Under the pieces are notes generated by a model that made no database searches, was not told where the DNA came from, and was given only the letters and a program-made list of their open reading frames with translations. From Primula veris (lineage: Eukaryota; Streptophyta; Magnoliopsida; Ericales; Primulaceae), in assembly GCA_963682055.1 (NCBI GenBank), contig OY821745.1:2425501-2489500 (forward strand): a DNA stretch of 64,000 nt. Reading direction: 5' to 3'. The translations under genes were made by a program, and so were the position numbers. Shown in pieces: positions 49,428 through 61,423 of the stretch; position 1 is the stretch's first letter; every line of letters begins with the position of its first letter.

Positions 49428-52400
49428 ATGGCCTTATCTCTCTCCTCTTCTCTCTCTCCTCTCTCTCTCCCCCACACCTCCTTCCTCCACCCTCTAACCT
49501 TCTCTCTCTTCCCTCATCGCCGTCTTTCGGTCCCGAAGCTTTCTGTTATCCAATGCACCAAAAAAGAAGCAGCAACAAAGGTTATGAAATCAGGTGTATC
49601 GGTTTATAAGCCCAAATCTTACGAAGTTCTTGTCACCGATGCTGCGGAATCTCTCTCGTTAGCTCTTGAGAAGGGAATTAACCGCCTCGAGATCGATTTT
49701 CCGTATGACCCTTTTCGTTTACTCTACTTATATTGTGATTTGATGTGTTATTGCTACTTGTAGATGAAAATTGGAGTCTTTTTCATGAAGGTTAAAATAA
49801 AGAGTAGGGTTTAACTTTAAGTCGTAACAATAACGATAAGATGAGATTTGTGGTGTTTTTATTGCTACTCATAGATGGAAAATTGGAGTCTTTTTCGAGC
49901 TGGTGAAAAAACGAGGGTTTTCAGTTGTAAGTTGTAACATAACTTTAAAGCGATTTTCCGTATGATCTTTTTCATATAATGTACTTGTGTTGAGAATTGT
50001 GGTGTTTTTATTGGTACTTACTTATGAATGCAAAGTTGGAGTCTTTTTCATGGAGGTGAAAAAAGATCGGATTTTAGGTAGTATCAACCGCCTTGAAATT
50101 GATTTCCCTAATAACCCTTTTCATCTACTCTACTTATATTGAGATTTGCGGTGTTTTTATTGCTAAATAATGTGGAATATTTTTTTGTAGAGGTGGAAAC
50201 ATTAGGGTTTTAAGCATTATAGACAAGTTGAAATGGATTATGCGTTTGTACTAAAATTGAGATTTCAGTTGTTTTGATTGCAACTTATAAATATGCAACA
50301 CTGAAATACTTTCTTTCGGAGATGAAAAATTGGGGTTTTTGGGTTGTAACCATAAGGTCCATAACTATTGTGTTTGGTGTATTGTGGGAGAATACAGTTT
50401 GCCACTCGATTATTACGTAAATGCGATTTTGTTCGCTAGACTAAGAAACCTTTCATTACCTAAGCAGCAATAGTCTATCAATTAACTAGAAAAAATTATT
50501 AAAACCTCAACTTCCAGAATTTATCATTTCTGTAAACTCAATTGCTGACAAAGTCTTTGATAATTTGATGAAATGACTTAAGTATCACTATGAATTGAAA
50601 AACAGTATAAATCAAGGATACAATTGCTTTAGATGGTTTCCATGGTTTAGCACACTCCACTACGGCATTACGTAATTGGATTTGGTTTGCATTTTGATCA
50701 ATTGCACTGAACAACGCTTTTCTTATTAATTTGGTACAAATATCCTCAACTTACATGATCTTTCAAAGCTGCTGGCAACTGTTTGATTAAATGACACAGG
50801 TAACACTTAGGATTGAAACTCGTACAGGTTAAATATACCGAAATTAAAAGAATCGTGCAAGTCAAGGATATAAAATTGAGGATACTCTAAACTAGTCACA
50901 AACAAAATCAAATAATTGTAGTCTAGTGTAAGTTGGAATTATGTAATAGTTGAGGGTAATAAATCAAATATCAAATATTCAGTTCCCAGTAAAACTCATT
51001 TTGCTTTACTTCCCTTTTGTTGGACTGGGTTTGTTACCACCCTTTTTTGGGTAAGTGTTATTTTTTTAGCTGAAACCTTGAAAAAAGGTACTTTTAATTC
51101 GAAAATTATAGTATTTTTGCTTTTTGGTACGAATGGTTTAAAGTGACTTTTTTTTTTCATGTCGTTCTTATTTTTTTACATTAGGAAAAATTAGTATAGT
51201 CTTTGTAGATACTTCATCAAAAACCAATGTATACTTTTCTATAGCTATCTACTTTTTTGCTTATTCACACAAAATATTCTTATCTGAATTAGTTCATTTC
51301 AGCATTTCTTTCTCGTCAATTCAGTAGTGTAAGTTGAGTAAGTTTCTGCTGTTTCTGAAATACTTTTTTGTTTCTCTTTTCTGATTGGTTGTTCGGTTAG
51401 ACCTTTGCCAAGCAGCATCTCCTCTTATAAGGTATTAATTTCAGGCATTAGCTTCTAGTCTTCTACCCAGTTGTAAAATTTATACTGTACTATAGGTATG
51501 GATCTCATCATTTATGTTGCATTGTCTCGTTGATGGAAATTTGTATAACCAGATGCATGATTTTGTCGAATTGCTAATGCGTGAAGGGATCTTCAGATGA
51601 CTTTATTGATGCCAATATTCAACTTGCATTAACTGTTGTGAGGAAGCTCAAGGAGAAAAAAGAGACAAATGCTTGCATTGTAAGAAGATCAATCGATTCT
51701 CTGTTTTTTTTCCTTTTTGAGGTACCATTTTCATTTTGTAGAAACTGATAATGGAACATTGAAATGTATTAATAAGTTGTTGTTCCTTCTAGGTATTTCC
51801 TGATAAGCCGGAAAAGCGTAGGGCCTCAGAGCTTTTCAAATCTGCTTTTGACTTGGTAATATGCTTGTTTTACTATTTGGTGATTGTGTAAATTTCTGAG
51901 AGGAAAAAGAAAAGTTAGTCTTTCAATTCCATAGGTATCATATCATATCTAACTATAATTGCAGTGTATCCGCAGATAGATAATTGCGAATCTGTGACAT
52001 GTACGTAACGTATTTTTTTTCTCTCTTCAGACTGATGGCATTACGTTAGGTTCCTTAGATGATGTTCCCGCTGGACCTGTATCTACATTCTTTAGATCCA
52101 TAAGGAGCACTTTGGACTTTGATTTTGAGGATGAGAATGAAGGTTATTTAATATTTATCGAAATTTTAGATACAGCTTTTCCTGGATTTTATTAAACATT
52201 GTTATATAGCTAATCGAAGACTACAGAGCAATAATGATGATGGTTTTTTAACTGATCATGATTTGTTTTTTAATGTATGTAGACCGTTGGAAATCTAACG
52301 ACCCACCATCCCTTTACGTATTCATCAATTGCAGTACGCGCGAACTCGGAACTATAGAGAAGTATGTGGTATGGTTCCTCTATTTTTACCATGGTCAATG

Positions 52401-54681
52401 GCCTTATCATTACATTTCTATACAACAATCCCAATGCTTAAATTTAGTATAAAAAATAATATTCAAAATTACAGTGCTTAAGAAAGCCAAAAAAAATTGC
52501 TACTATTCCATGCTTTAACTAATTGGTTGACTATGTTGAGTTACATAAAAGAGTATGATACTTAATCCGATTGTCTATTTTCGATGAACAGGAAAATTTT
52601 GCAACATCAACCCCTGCCCTTCTTTTTAATCTTGAACTAGACACACTACGGTATGCTTGATGGATTGCTAATTTGTGTTCTGCTATTTTTTCACTCGATT
52701 GATATATTTGTGAATATAATTGTTGCAGTTCTGACTTGGGACTTTTGGGATTTCCACCTAAGGACTTGCACTATCGGTTTCTTTCTCAGTTTACGCCGGT
52801 TTTCTATGTTCGCACAAGAGAGTATTCAAAGGTGTGTTCTTTAGCTCTCGACATCTGAGTGTCACTATTCTTGTCTTCTCAGACCCAGATTATTAACGGT
52901 TTCTTGACTTTTTAAATGAAAGACGATTCCAGTGGCCCCTTACATCGTGAACTATAACGGAGCATTGTTCCGACAATATCCTGGTGAGAACCAAACTATC
53001 TTGATCTGAATCTATTGTTTTGCTTATTCTCCAAATTCTAGTTGTTTGATATAATAATTTGCTGTTTGTAGTTGAGTACTTAGGGTAAAAAGAGAAAATG
53101 TAACTATCTCAGCTGTCAACAAAAAAGTTTTTAAATGAAATTATGAAAGAGAAAATAATTCAATTCAGCTGTCGAGTATTTTGAGTTTGTTTGGTGCATC
53201 TTTTATGCAAGTTAGGTATCTTGTTTGATGCTGAGAATGAAGAAGGGTCTACCTAGCTTAAAACTTCAGTTTTTTTTAAAATCAGAGGAACCAAAAAAAT
53301 CCAAACTTAAGCTGCTTAACCAAACACACTGCAACTTATAAATTGAATGTTAACTCTACGTTTTAACAAACCCTTAGTGTATGCTGTAATCTAATCAGTG
53401 AAACCAGTGGTGAACTGTTCTTACAAGTGTCAAGTCCTCTTGGTAAAAGTCTAAAACTGTTATGCAAGATGGTGTAAACCCTTGCCTTACGAAATTATCA
53501 TTAAAACATGAATATTCAGATGTGTTATATGAAAACAATTGAACTTTATGCTTAAAGCCAAATACTCTTAACACAAACTGAAGATAACTGCAACACTAAA
53601 TGTGAAGAATGTAATCATAGTTAAAAAGATTAAAGAAGAAGAAGCCTTTTTTTTTTTGTAAAAAAACGATTAGCGTTAGTGGGATTTTTATGCAGGACCA
53701 TGGCAAGTGATGCTGAAACAAACTGATGGTTCTTTGGCTTGTGTAGCCGAGAGTGCAACTCGCTTCACCTTAGGCGAAGTAAATATGCATCTCATCATTC
53801 TCATCCCTGTTAATATTTCCCTTCTCATAAATTATTAGTTGGATGGACGTAATATGAGTAAATGTAAACAAAATTTGCATATACTGCAGACTAAAGAAGA
53901 GTTATTGAGAGTATTGGGGCTACAGGAGGAACAAGGAAGCTCACTTGAATTTCTTCGAAGAGGCATCAAGGTTATTATCCCCCAACCCCTTAAATTGACA
54001 AAGTCTTATTTTTTATCTTTCTAGGTGAAGGTAAGTCCATGCTTCTATAGCTCATATGTTTGTATGAAAGCAAACTATGGCCCTGTTTGGTTGCACTTTA
54101 TAAGCTAAATTGTTTATGTTTTTGCTTAAAAGCTCGACTGCATTTTGTTGACAAGCTTAAAACCTGATCTTCTTTGGGTTTTGGCCCAAATAAGCTTGAA
54201 GCTTTACGATGGATCACCTTAGCTCATTTTCAATCTCAAAGAATCCAGCTTTTTTGTTTATACATAAATATACATATATGGTATGCATATGAATATACAT
54301 ATACTGTATATGGTTGCCTTAACATTGCTGGTGAAATTCTAGGCTTGTTCATTTGCAGTTCTTAAGTTCATTTATTTTCCTTTTCAAGCTGCAGTTTATT
54401 TGGTTGATCAGCTTAAAACCCGAGTCTTTTTAGTTTCTTGGTCTGAGAAAATTTAAATAATAAGAGCTGTATAAGACCAGCTTTTCCTTGGCCTCGAATA
54501 ACCTGTTGCTTGTTTTCTTAAAACTTGCAATCGATCTGCATAAAATTCTATTTGTATGTCTTTTACCTGTTTCAAGTTGTATTTCTAAGGCTGCAATAAC
54601 ACCTTAAAATTGATTTTACAGAGTGCCACTTGGTGGGAGGAAGGTGTTGAGCTGGAGTTATCTTCGGCATGGCGTAACTAA
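49428..54681 (+). CDS. LPA3: LPA3, LOW PSII ACCUMULATION 3 (DUF1995)
   Basis: Chloroplast factor that with LPA2 helps incorporate CP43 during photosystem II assembly (known for Arabidopsis At1g73060). Twelve exons: 49428-49702, 51401-51431, 51587-51679, 51793-51855, 52031-52142, 52283-52368, 52592-52650, 52729-52831, 52923-52983, 53696-53778, 53890-53970, 54622-54681. They total 1107 nt (368 aa), all in phase with GT-AG borders. Exon 2 is only 31 nt. Residues 1-45 form a Ser/Leu-rich transit peptide. Recognised blocks include [95 protein letters not shown] and [12 protein letters not shown]. The gene appears intact. Confidence 0.95.
49676..50345. repeat. Tandem partial copies of LPA3 exon 1 end and donor in intron 1
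   Basis: The exon 1 end with the following intron (AACCGCCTCGAGATCGATTT, then TCTACTTATATTGTGATTTG and TTGGAGTCTTTTTCATG) recurs with decay near 49846, 49948, 50083 and 50235, at about 100-150 bp spacing. The copy near 49950 keeps the GATTTTCC|GTATGA donor context. The copy near 50100 has lost the GT. Confidence 0.75.
54078..54600. repeat. MITE-derived sequence in the last LPA3 intron
   Basis: GGCCCTGTTTGGTTGCAC (54079) starts a run with several AAGCTTGAAGCT / CAGCTTAAAACC motifs typical of the GGCCTTGTTTGGTTGC MITE class in this window. The right boundary is uncertain. Confidence 0.4.
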
Positions 54682-56116
54682 GAACACCGTACAGCGAATA
54701 TAAGGACATATATCAGCAAAGTCTTTTCTAAAATTTTGCCTAAGTTTCCATATTATAAAATGTCTTCTTACTGTTATTTTCCTTCTAATCGAAGTGGTCG
54801 CGATAGTATATGTATCTTAATAGAAACAAATTTAAGGATTAACTAGTTCTCCTTAGTAAAGATAATCATTTTTCAGAGATATGCTTGTTTGTTTACCATA
54901 CCAAAAATAAAAGAGATGCTCTTTCGCAGGACTCGTTTACTCTTTCCAAAGGATTTGGAGAAGGATTTTACGCTCCTTTAATTAGCTCTGTCAGGTCGTG
55001 GTTTTGCTAGGAAATATGTCTTATTTCTTCATAATAGTATAGGGAAAACTATTTTAGCTAACTAAATTGGTGAAATGGTTCAAAACAATTGTAGACACAA
55101 ATGAAATGGCTAAACATATATAGACTCTTGAAGTTTTTACATGTCGTACGTAAATTCTAGCCTTCTAGGATAGGTTAGTCCATGTTTTCTCAGCAACTTT
55201 TATTTGGTTTTTGAGTTCGTCTTTCTTGGTTTTATTGATAGTAGAAGTTCGTTTGGAATTACATGTTTGATTTGATTCCATTGTTTTCAGTGTTCTACTT
55301 TTTCTTGTGTATTTTGTCTTATTTCCTCACGGGTTTGAATACATAAAAAAGAAAAATATAAAAATATTCCACTTCGCGTAATCATGGTACGGTTACCTTT
55401 CAAAATTTGCTTCTGTTTTCTTTAGATCGGCTACAGTTGCCAAAACGAGAAACGGAAACGGAAACTTGAAAAAAAAAAAAAACAAACCGAAGTTTATACG
55501 TGAAATAATAGGAAACAGGAAACGGAATTTTTGAAAGGAAAAAAACGAGTTTCCGGTAACTATAGATTGCATTCCCTCGAAATATTACATACCAAGCACT
55601 TTAGTTAAGATTTCATCAGGATTTTATGGTGCTAAAAATGTTTTGAAGTAAATTTTCATGATGGGTAGTGTACCATTTTTCTTGTGATGATCAAGAAATT
55701 GCACTATAACTACGAAATCATATGAATTGAGCTCAAACAGCCAAACAAGCTCATCTTTTCCACACAAAGAAAAATAGTGTACTTGTATTTGGCAATTGAG
55801 AAAGTAGTTAACTACATTCAAATTATCTCCTCTTTTTCTCATATCATGGATATCAAAATCTGTCAAAACAATGTGATTCTGATGGATGGACTGTGTGAGT
55901 TATGGATAAAGATTTATCACCAAAAAAAAAAAAAAAACATTACAAAACATAAGATGAAGTCTATCAAAGAGAAAACATCCAAAAAAGATAGGCCATTACT
56001 TATCAACTTTATTCACCTTGTTTGGTACTTGGTAGATTGGACCCATTCTCCACCAGCCATGCATGTTATCGTGCTTGTTAACAGCTTAGCACCATAACAA
56101 TAAAAATACAAAAAAG

Positions 56117-56303
56117 CATATCAAAGTTGTAATGCACCATATCTTACATGTCACTTGCAATGGTAACAAAAGTTCAAATAGAACTAAAAGATATTTCAAT
56201 TTATAAAAAAACATACCAAAGTTGTAATGCACCATATCCCACGTCAGTTGCAATGGTAAACAGGTTCAAATGTACTAACTAAAAGATATTCTAATTGATG
56301 TAG
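56117..56303. repeat. Tandem duplication, about 95 bp, two copies
   Basis: Copies start at 56117 and 56212, sharing AAAGTTGTAATGCACCATAT, TTGCAATGGTAA and CTAAAAGATATT with scattered differences. Confidence 0.8.
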
Positions 56304-57929
56304 TGTCAACATCTCTTAAGGAATGATGATTTAAAAAGGCCCCCACAAGAATTAAGTGGATCTCAAAATAAGGATCCAATCAAAAATTGCAAGAATTCTC
56401 TTTTTAACTTTTCCTTTTCTGTTTTTTACTTTCTTGCTCTTCATAATTTCGTTATTACTTTAGCATTTAGCGGTGTGAATTATGCAATTTTAGATGTTTA
56501 TCCTGTTTGGCTAGAGCTTAATTATGAAGAATTAATTTCATTTAAATTAAATTTTGATTTTCCTCAAACACCAAAAAGAAACATTTTTCTTCAAAGAATC
56601 TTCCCAACAACTTATAAATTAATAGAAACAGATTACCCGAGCTTTTGATAAGTTAAGACTTCTTCAAAATGTTGAAGTTTTGCTGATTACCTAATGTTGA
56701 CTAAGTGATGATATATTTTAAACATAGAAGAATACATTTTAATGACTTTAGTATAAGAAAAATTAGGCCCTTAAGACAATGACTAAATTAAACTTTAAGT
56801 TATTATAAGAAAAGATAATTGTCTTTTCACTTCTACAGTTTTACTTAACGACCAAAAGTGGGAATGAAGTCATATCCCACAAAAAAAATTACTAGTACTA
56901 ATTTACTATTGTTAACAAGTTAAATATACTTACTTTTGTATAATGCTGCACGTTAGTTTTATTGTCAAATCATACTTCATTCGTTTTCATTTAATTATTA
57001 ATTATGAAACTACGTGTAATTTTAACCGGTCTATAACTTGTATCAAATTTGTCTAAATGAATTTTTTTTAAATCTAATTATAAAATTTAACATTTAAACT
57101 ATATGATCAACTTTTAAAAAAATTTATTCCGACAATTTTAATAAAAGTTTTTGACCGATCAAAATTGCTCATAATTTTATTATTGACAATTAAATAGTAA
57201 CACTAAATTAAAAAACATTTAGAAATGTTCAAGAAGAAAATAATCACAATAATTAAGCCTGACACATTGCCAATTAGTCAATTACACATTTCAAATTATT
57301 ATTGTTTTGTTCTCGAATTACTCATTCAGTTGACTCTTTGACCGTGTTCTTCACCACATTCAAAAAGAGAAATATGAAGAAAAAAATGGGTTCACTTAAC
57401 AAGATAAGATACAGTTTATAAAAAACTGTTTTGTATAAAATGTGATCAAATAAATTCACATTTGTAATTCTTGTATATCAATTGAGATACTTATGTTGAC
57501 ATGGGTTAATTGTAAATTATGAGTTGGGTCAGGAATTTGTAATTTAATGGAGTGGACAAATGATTATCTACTCACAAAATATTCATCAGACTACTTAAAG
57601 AAAGATATTTATCAATAATTTCGATTGAATATAAAGTTAAGAATAACATTTTTTATACCCAAAAATGTAATTTCTTGACTTCGATATACAATATTTTGGG
57701 TAGATTTTCGCCAAAATCCGACACCTCATTCAACCACTGGTGTTATTTAACATGAATGACTTTTTTTTTATAATCAAATGAATTATTATTTTTTAATCAT
57801 TACCTTGACTCGACCTTGGTGGTGAGCGAGATAACTCTTACCGTAACCGGAATAAATGGTTTCTTATAACACTAGGAAATTATGATTGACCCAACATTAA
57901 GTAATAACTACACATAACTAGGACAGGAC

Positions 57930-58215
57930 AAAAAACCGAAAAAATCGAACCGATAACCGAATCGAAAAATACAGAAAAATACCGAAACCGAAAATTTTTT
58001 GGGCCGGTTTCGGTTTTCAGTAAAACCGAACCGAAAAAGACCAAAACCGAAAAAGACCGAAAAATAACCGGAAAAAACCGAAACTGGACCAAAAAAACCG
58101 GTCCGATTCGGTCTAAAAAATAAAAAGACAGAAACCAAAAAAAACCGAACCGAAAAATATGCTCGGTTTCGGTTTTGCCAAAAACCGAACCGGACCGAAC
58201 TGAACCCAACCCTGC
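57930..58215. repeat. AAACCG-rich degenerate satellite-like block
   Basis: Dense imperfect ACCGAAAA and ACCGAACCG units occur in opposite orientation to the block at 11925-12215, with similar length and unit. Overlapping open frames are repeat artefacts. Confidence 0.7.
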
Positions 58216-58402
58216 ACATAACTATCATTTTTAATTAAAAAAAAAATATTAATGTACTTCTTTTAAAAACCAACTGTATTCCATTGCACTTCCCTCCAAA
58301 TTCTTTTTTCTCTCACTTTCTTCAAATTAGTCAAAAGCACATTCTTGAGTCCCCACTCATTCTTCCTTTTCATAATCACAATTCACCATATTTCAAATCT
58401 CA

Positions 58403-58772
58403 ATTCCTTAATCAAATTTGTTTAATCCTCAATGTCAAAGTTCAACTCCACAAACTTATTTAACTAATCAAACACCAATAATTAAATAAACACAACAAAA
58501 ACCAAAAGATTATCCAACTCTAAAGCAAAGCAAAGCCATTTCCATCTTCTCACTAAAGCCAATAGCCAAAAGAAAACATTCAAAGTTCCAATCTTTTTTT
58601 AAGACCTCTATTCCTTAATCAAATTGTTATATCTTCAATCTCCAAAAGTTCAACTCCACAAAGCTAATTAACTAAGTAAACTCAATAGTGTACTAATAAA
58701 TAAAACCAATAGTTTCTCAACTTTAAAGCAAAGTCCCTCATCTCCTCCAACTTTCTCTTTACAAAAACCAAT
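58403..58772. repeat. Tandem duplication upstream of the kinase gene
   Basis: Segments starting at 58403 and 58610 share ATTCCTTAATCAAATT, AAAGTTCAACTCCACAAA and AAAGCAAAG in the same order at a 207-bp offset, diverged. They lie in the probable promoter or 5' leader. Confidence 0.7.
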
Positions 58773-58820
58773 TTTTACATTTCAATTTGCAAATAAAATT
58801 TAGACCCAGAAAAGTTCACA

Positions 58821-60824
58821 ATGCCTTCAAGACAACTCAATTCTCAAAACCATGATACAACCCAAAAAGCTCCAATCTTGCTCATCACCATTGTTTCCAT
58901 TTCCTCTTTTCTCACAGTATCTGCAATTATCTACTTTCTCTATCATCTATACTTCTCTCTCGTCAAGCGCTCTCGTACCAGTCCCTACAATGCGAATCCC
59001 AATCTGCAAAGATTCAGCTACAAGGAGCTAAAATCCGCTACAAACGATTTCACTGAAACCATTGGAAAAGGTGGCTCTGGCGCTGTCTTTCGGGGAATCC
59101 TTCGTGACGGAAAACTAGTCGCTGTCAAAGTCGTTGCCACGTCGTCACCACAAGGAGAACTAGAGTTCCAGAATGAGTTGCAAATATTGGGTAGCTTTGA
59201 TATAAAATCCCCTCACATTGTGTCTTTATTAGGCTTTTGTGTCGAAAAAGGGAATAGGTTGTTGGTGTATGAGTATATGCCTAACCGAAGCTTGCAAGAG
59301 TATATTTTTTCGGAAAACTCATGTTTGGATTGGGGGAAAAGGTTCAAGATTGTTAAGGACATAGCACGTGCTCTTGAGTTTTTACATGTAGAGTGTGATC
59401 CACCCGTTATTCACGGGGACGTTAAGCCTAGCAATGTTTTACTTGATTCGGAATATAGGGCAAAAGTATCGGATTTTGGACTATCAAGGTGGAAAATTGA
59501 GGGTGAATTTGGCATAGATTTGTTTAGCCAAGAGCTTTCGGGGAATTTAGGTGTTAGTGGGGTGGAAACACCTTTAGAAAGTGTTGGTGAGGAGGTGGAT
59601 TTTGCTTTAGCTTTACAAGCTTCATCCTCGTCGAAAATTACCAAGGTTTTCCCTAATTTGAACTCAAGCCCTTGTGTTTGCAATAGAAGCGCGAGTGGGG
59701 GTAAAAGGGTCAAAGGTAAGGAGGTTTTTACACTTGAAAACGGTGTTATTTATGATGATGAGCTTTTTTCTAGTGTTGAGCATAGTAAAGAAATGGATTT
59801 GAAAGATGGTGAAAAGAAATTGGGAAAAGATTGGTGGTGGAAACAAGATGGGAATGATGAGTTGTGTAGTAAAGACTATGTGATGGAGTGGATTGGGAGC
59901 CAAATCTGCCTATCTACGAATACCGAATGGGACGGGGAAAGAAAGAGTTTCAGCAAAGACACAAACTTGGATAAGTCTGTTCGGTTTAATGAAGTTGAAA
60001 ATGAGGAGGAAAATCGATTACAAGAACCTAAGTTTGAGTACCTGAAAGAGGAGTTAGAGAACAAAATGAATAAGAAACACAGGAAGATGGAAGAATGGTG
60101 GAAAGATGAGCAACTTGATGAGATGAGCAAGAAGACTAGTAAGCTCAAAAGCTTCAAAAATAGGTTTAGAAAGGGAATTAAAATCCCACGTAACGAATTA
60201 TTTCGACGACTTCAATTCAAGAGGAGAAAATTTGGGGAAAATAATCAAGATGAAAAGAAATCCAACGGAGATTTTAGCTTTAGAAAAGGTTGGAAAAATA
60301 AAAATGATCGATCTCCCGCTAGTGAGATGAGTGGAGATTTATTTAGCCGGGAATTAAGTAGTACAACTAGTATGAGAGGAACCCTATGTTATATTGCACC
60401 CGAATTTGGAGGTTGTGGTTATTTAATGGAGAAATCTGATATATACAGCTTTGGGGTTTTGATCTTAGTGATTGTATCGGGAAGAAGACCATTACATGTC
60501 TTATCTTCACCGATGAAATTAGAAAAAGCAAATTTAGTAAGTTGGTGTCGCCAATTGGCTCAATCGGGGAACGTATTGGAGTTGGTGGACGAGAAGTTGA
60601 AAGATGAGTATAATAAACAGCAAGTGAGTTTGTGTATAAATTTAGCTCTTGTTTGTTTGCAAAAAATGCCCGAGTTGAGGCCGGATATTGAGGACATTGT
60701 TAAGGTTTTGAACGGCGAAATGGCTATTTCTTCGTTTGCGCTTGAATTCTCCCCCTCTCCGCCTTCTAAAACGTACAGCAAGCCTAGGAGAAAACAGAAG
60801 GGAAGCAATCTGGACAAGTTTTAA
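58821..60824 (+). CDS. Membrane-anchored receptor-like kinase (At1g80870 type) with large activation-segment insertion
   Basis: An intronless, 667-aa predicted plasma-membrane Ser/Thr kinase. A short N-terminus precedes one transmembrane helix (about residues 17-48); there is no ectodomain. The kinase shows the glycine loop IGKGGSGAVF (from 81), catalytic Lys near 103 in VAVKVV, HGDVKPSN (198) and DFGLS (218). After about 300 residues follow GTLCYIAPE (526), SDIYSFGVLILVIVSGRRP and the RPDI end. The catalytic loop has HGD instead of HRD, making it a non-RD kinase. The insertion is Lys/Glu-rich with the motif FSQELSGN near its start and FSRELSSTTSMRGT at its end. Arabidopsis At1g80870 (692 aa, also intronless as I recall) is the likely counterpart. 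The ligand or partner is unknown. Confidence 0.9.
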   Translation: MPSRQLNSQNHDTTQKAPILLITIVSISSFLTVSAIIYFLYHLYFSLVKRSRTSPYNANPNLQRFSYKELKSATNDFTETIGKGGSGAVFRGILRDGKLVAVKVVATSSPQGELEFQNELQILGSFDIKSPHIVSLLGFCVEKGNRLLVYEYMPNRSLQEYIFSENSCLDWGKRFKIVKDIARALEFLHVECDPPVIHGDVKPSNVLLDSEYRAKVSDFGLSRWKIEGEFGIDLFSQELSGNLGVSGVETPLESVGEEVDFALALQASSSSKITKVFPNLNSSPCVCNRSASGGKRVKGKEVFTLENGVIYDDELFSSVEHSKEMDLKDGEKKLGKDWWWKQDGNDELCSKDYVMEWIGSQICLSTNTEWDGERKSFSKDTNLDKSVRFNEVENEEENRLQEPKFEYLKEELENKMNKKHRKMEEWWKDEQLDEMSKKTSKLKSFKNRFRKGIKIPRNELFRRLQFKRRKFGENNQDEKKSNGDFSFRKGWKNKNDRSPASEMSGDLFSRELSSTTSMRGTLCYIAPEFGGCGYLMEKSDIYSFGVLILVIVSGRRPLHVLSSPMKLEKANLVSWCRQLAQSGNVLELVDEKLKDEYNKQQVSLCINLALVCLQKMPELRPDIEDIVKVLNGEMAISSFALEFSPSPPSKTYSKPRRKQKGSNLDKF

Positions 60825-61423
60825 AACTACCTTGAACTTCAACCACTTTGTTGGCAGAGTTTTGCTTTAGTTTCGTATATAGAAGATTAATTTCATGTTG
60901 TTTGATCCGAAAAGACTATTTGTTTGTGGCACTAAAGATTTGTGTATGTATATGATGTTATACTGTTAGATCAAAGAAGTAGAATTCTTCACTTAGCATA
61001 CAATTTAGGATGCACATATATTGAATTGTCCAAGTGCGCAAAAATTGAAGGGACATGGTATGAAATTGTTGTACTTCAGAAGAGTTAAAGTGTGTTTGAT
61101 TAAGTTATCTTGAAATTCAGTATGAGTATTTTAGAACACTGCCCTTCAAACAAGGACCACACTCATATTGTGGGATATCTCTATATATTTTCTGTCTGTG
61201 ATGTCGAACCTGATATGAAACCGAGTTAAAATGAGACAGGGACCAAAAACAGTATGTCATCTCAAAAAATTGTAGTCTTTCCGCAAAAGCTAGAAAGAGT
61301 GAAACAAAGAACCTATATTCGTTACACAAATTAAATAAATTGTATTACCTGACAAATGGAAAAACCGGAATATACTTTTCTTTTACATATATATACTTGT
61401 TGCATAAAATATTAAAGATAAAC
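60825..61423. other. Convergent intergenic region, kinase and PPR 3' ends
   Basis: Holds the two 3' regions. A fragment TTAAAGTGTGTTTGATTAAG near 61085 resembles the end of the small element in PnsB1 intron 2. No gene. Confidence 0.55.

Larger units (their letters stand above)
54682..58820. other. Intergenic region between LPA3 and the kinase gene
   Basis: Contains the LPA3 3' region, a 95-bp tandem duplication (56117-56303), a CGGTTT-type repeat block (57930-58215) and a duplicated kinase leader (58403-58772). No protein gene seen. Confidence 0.55.
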
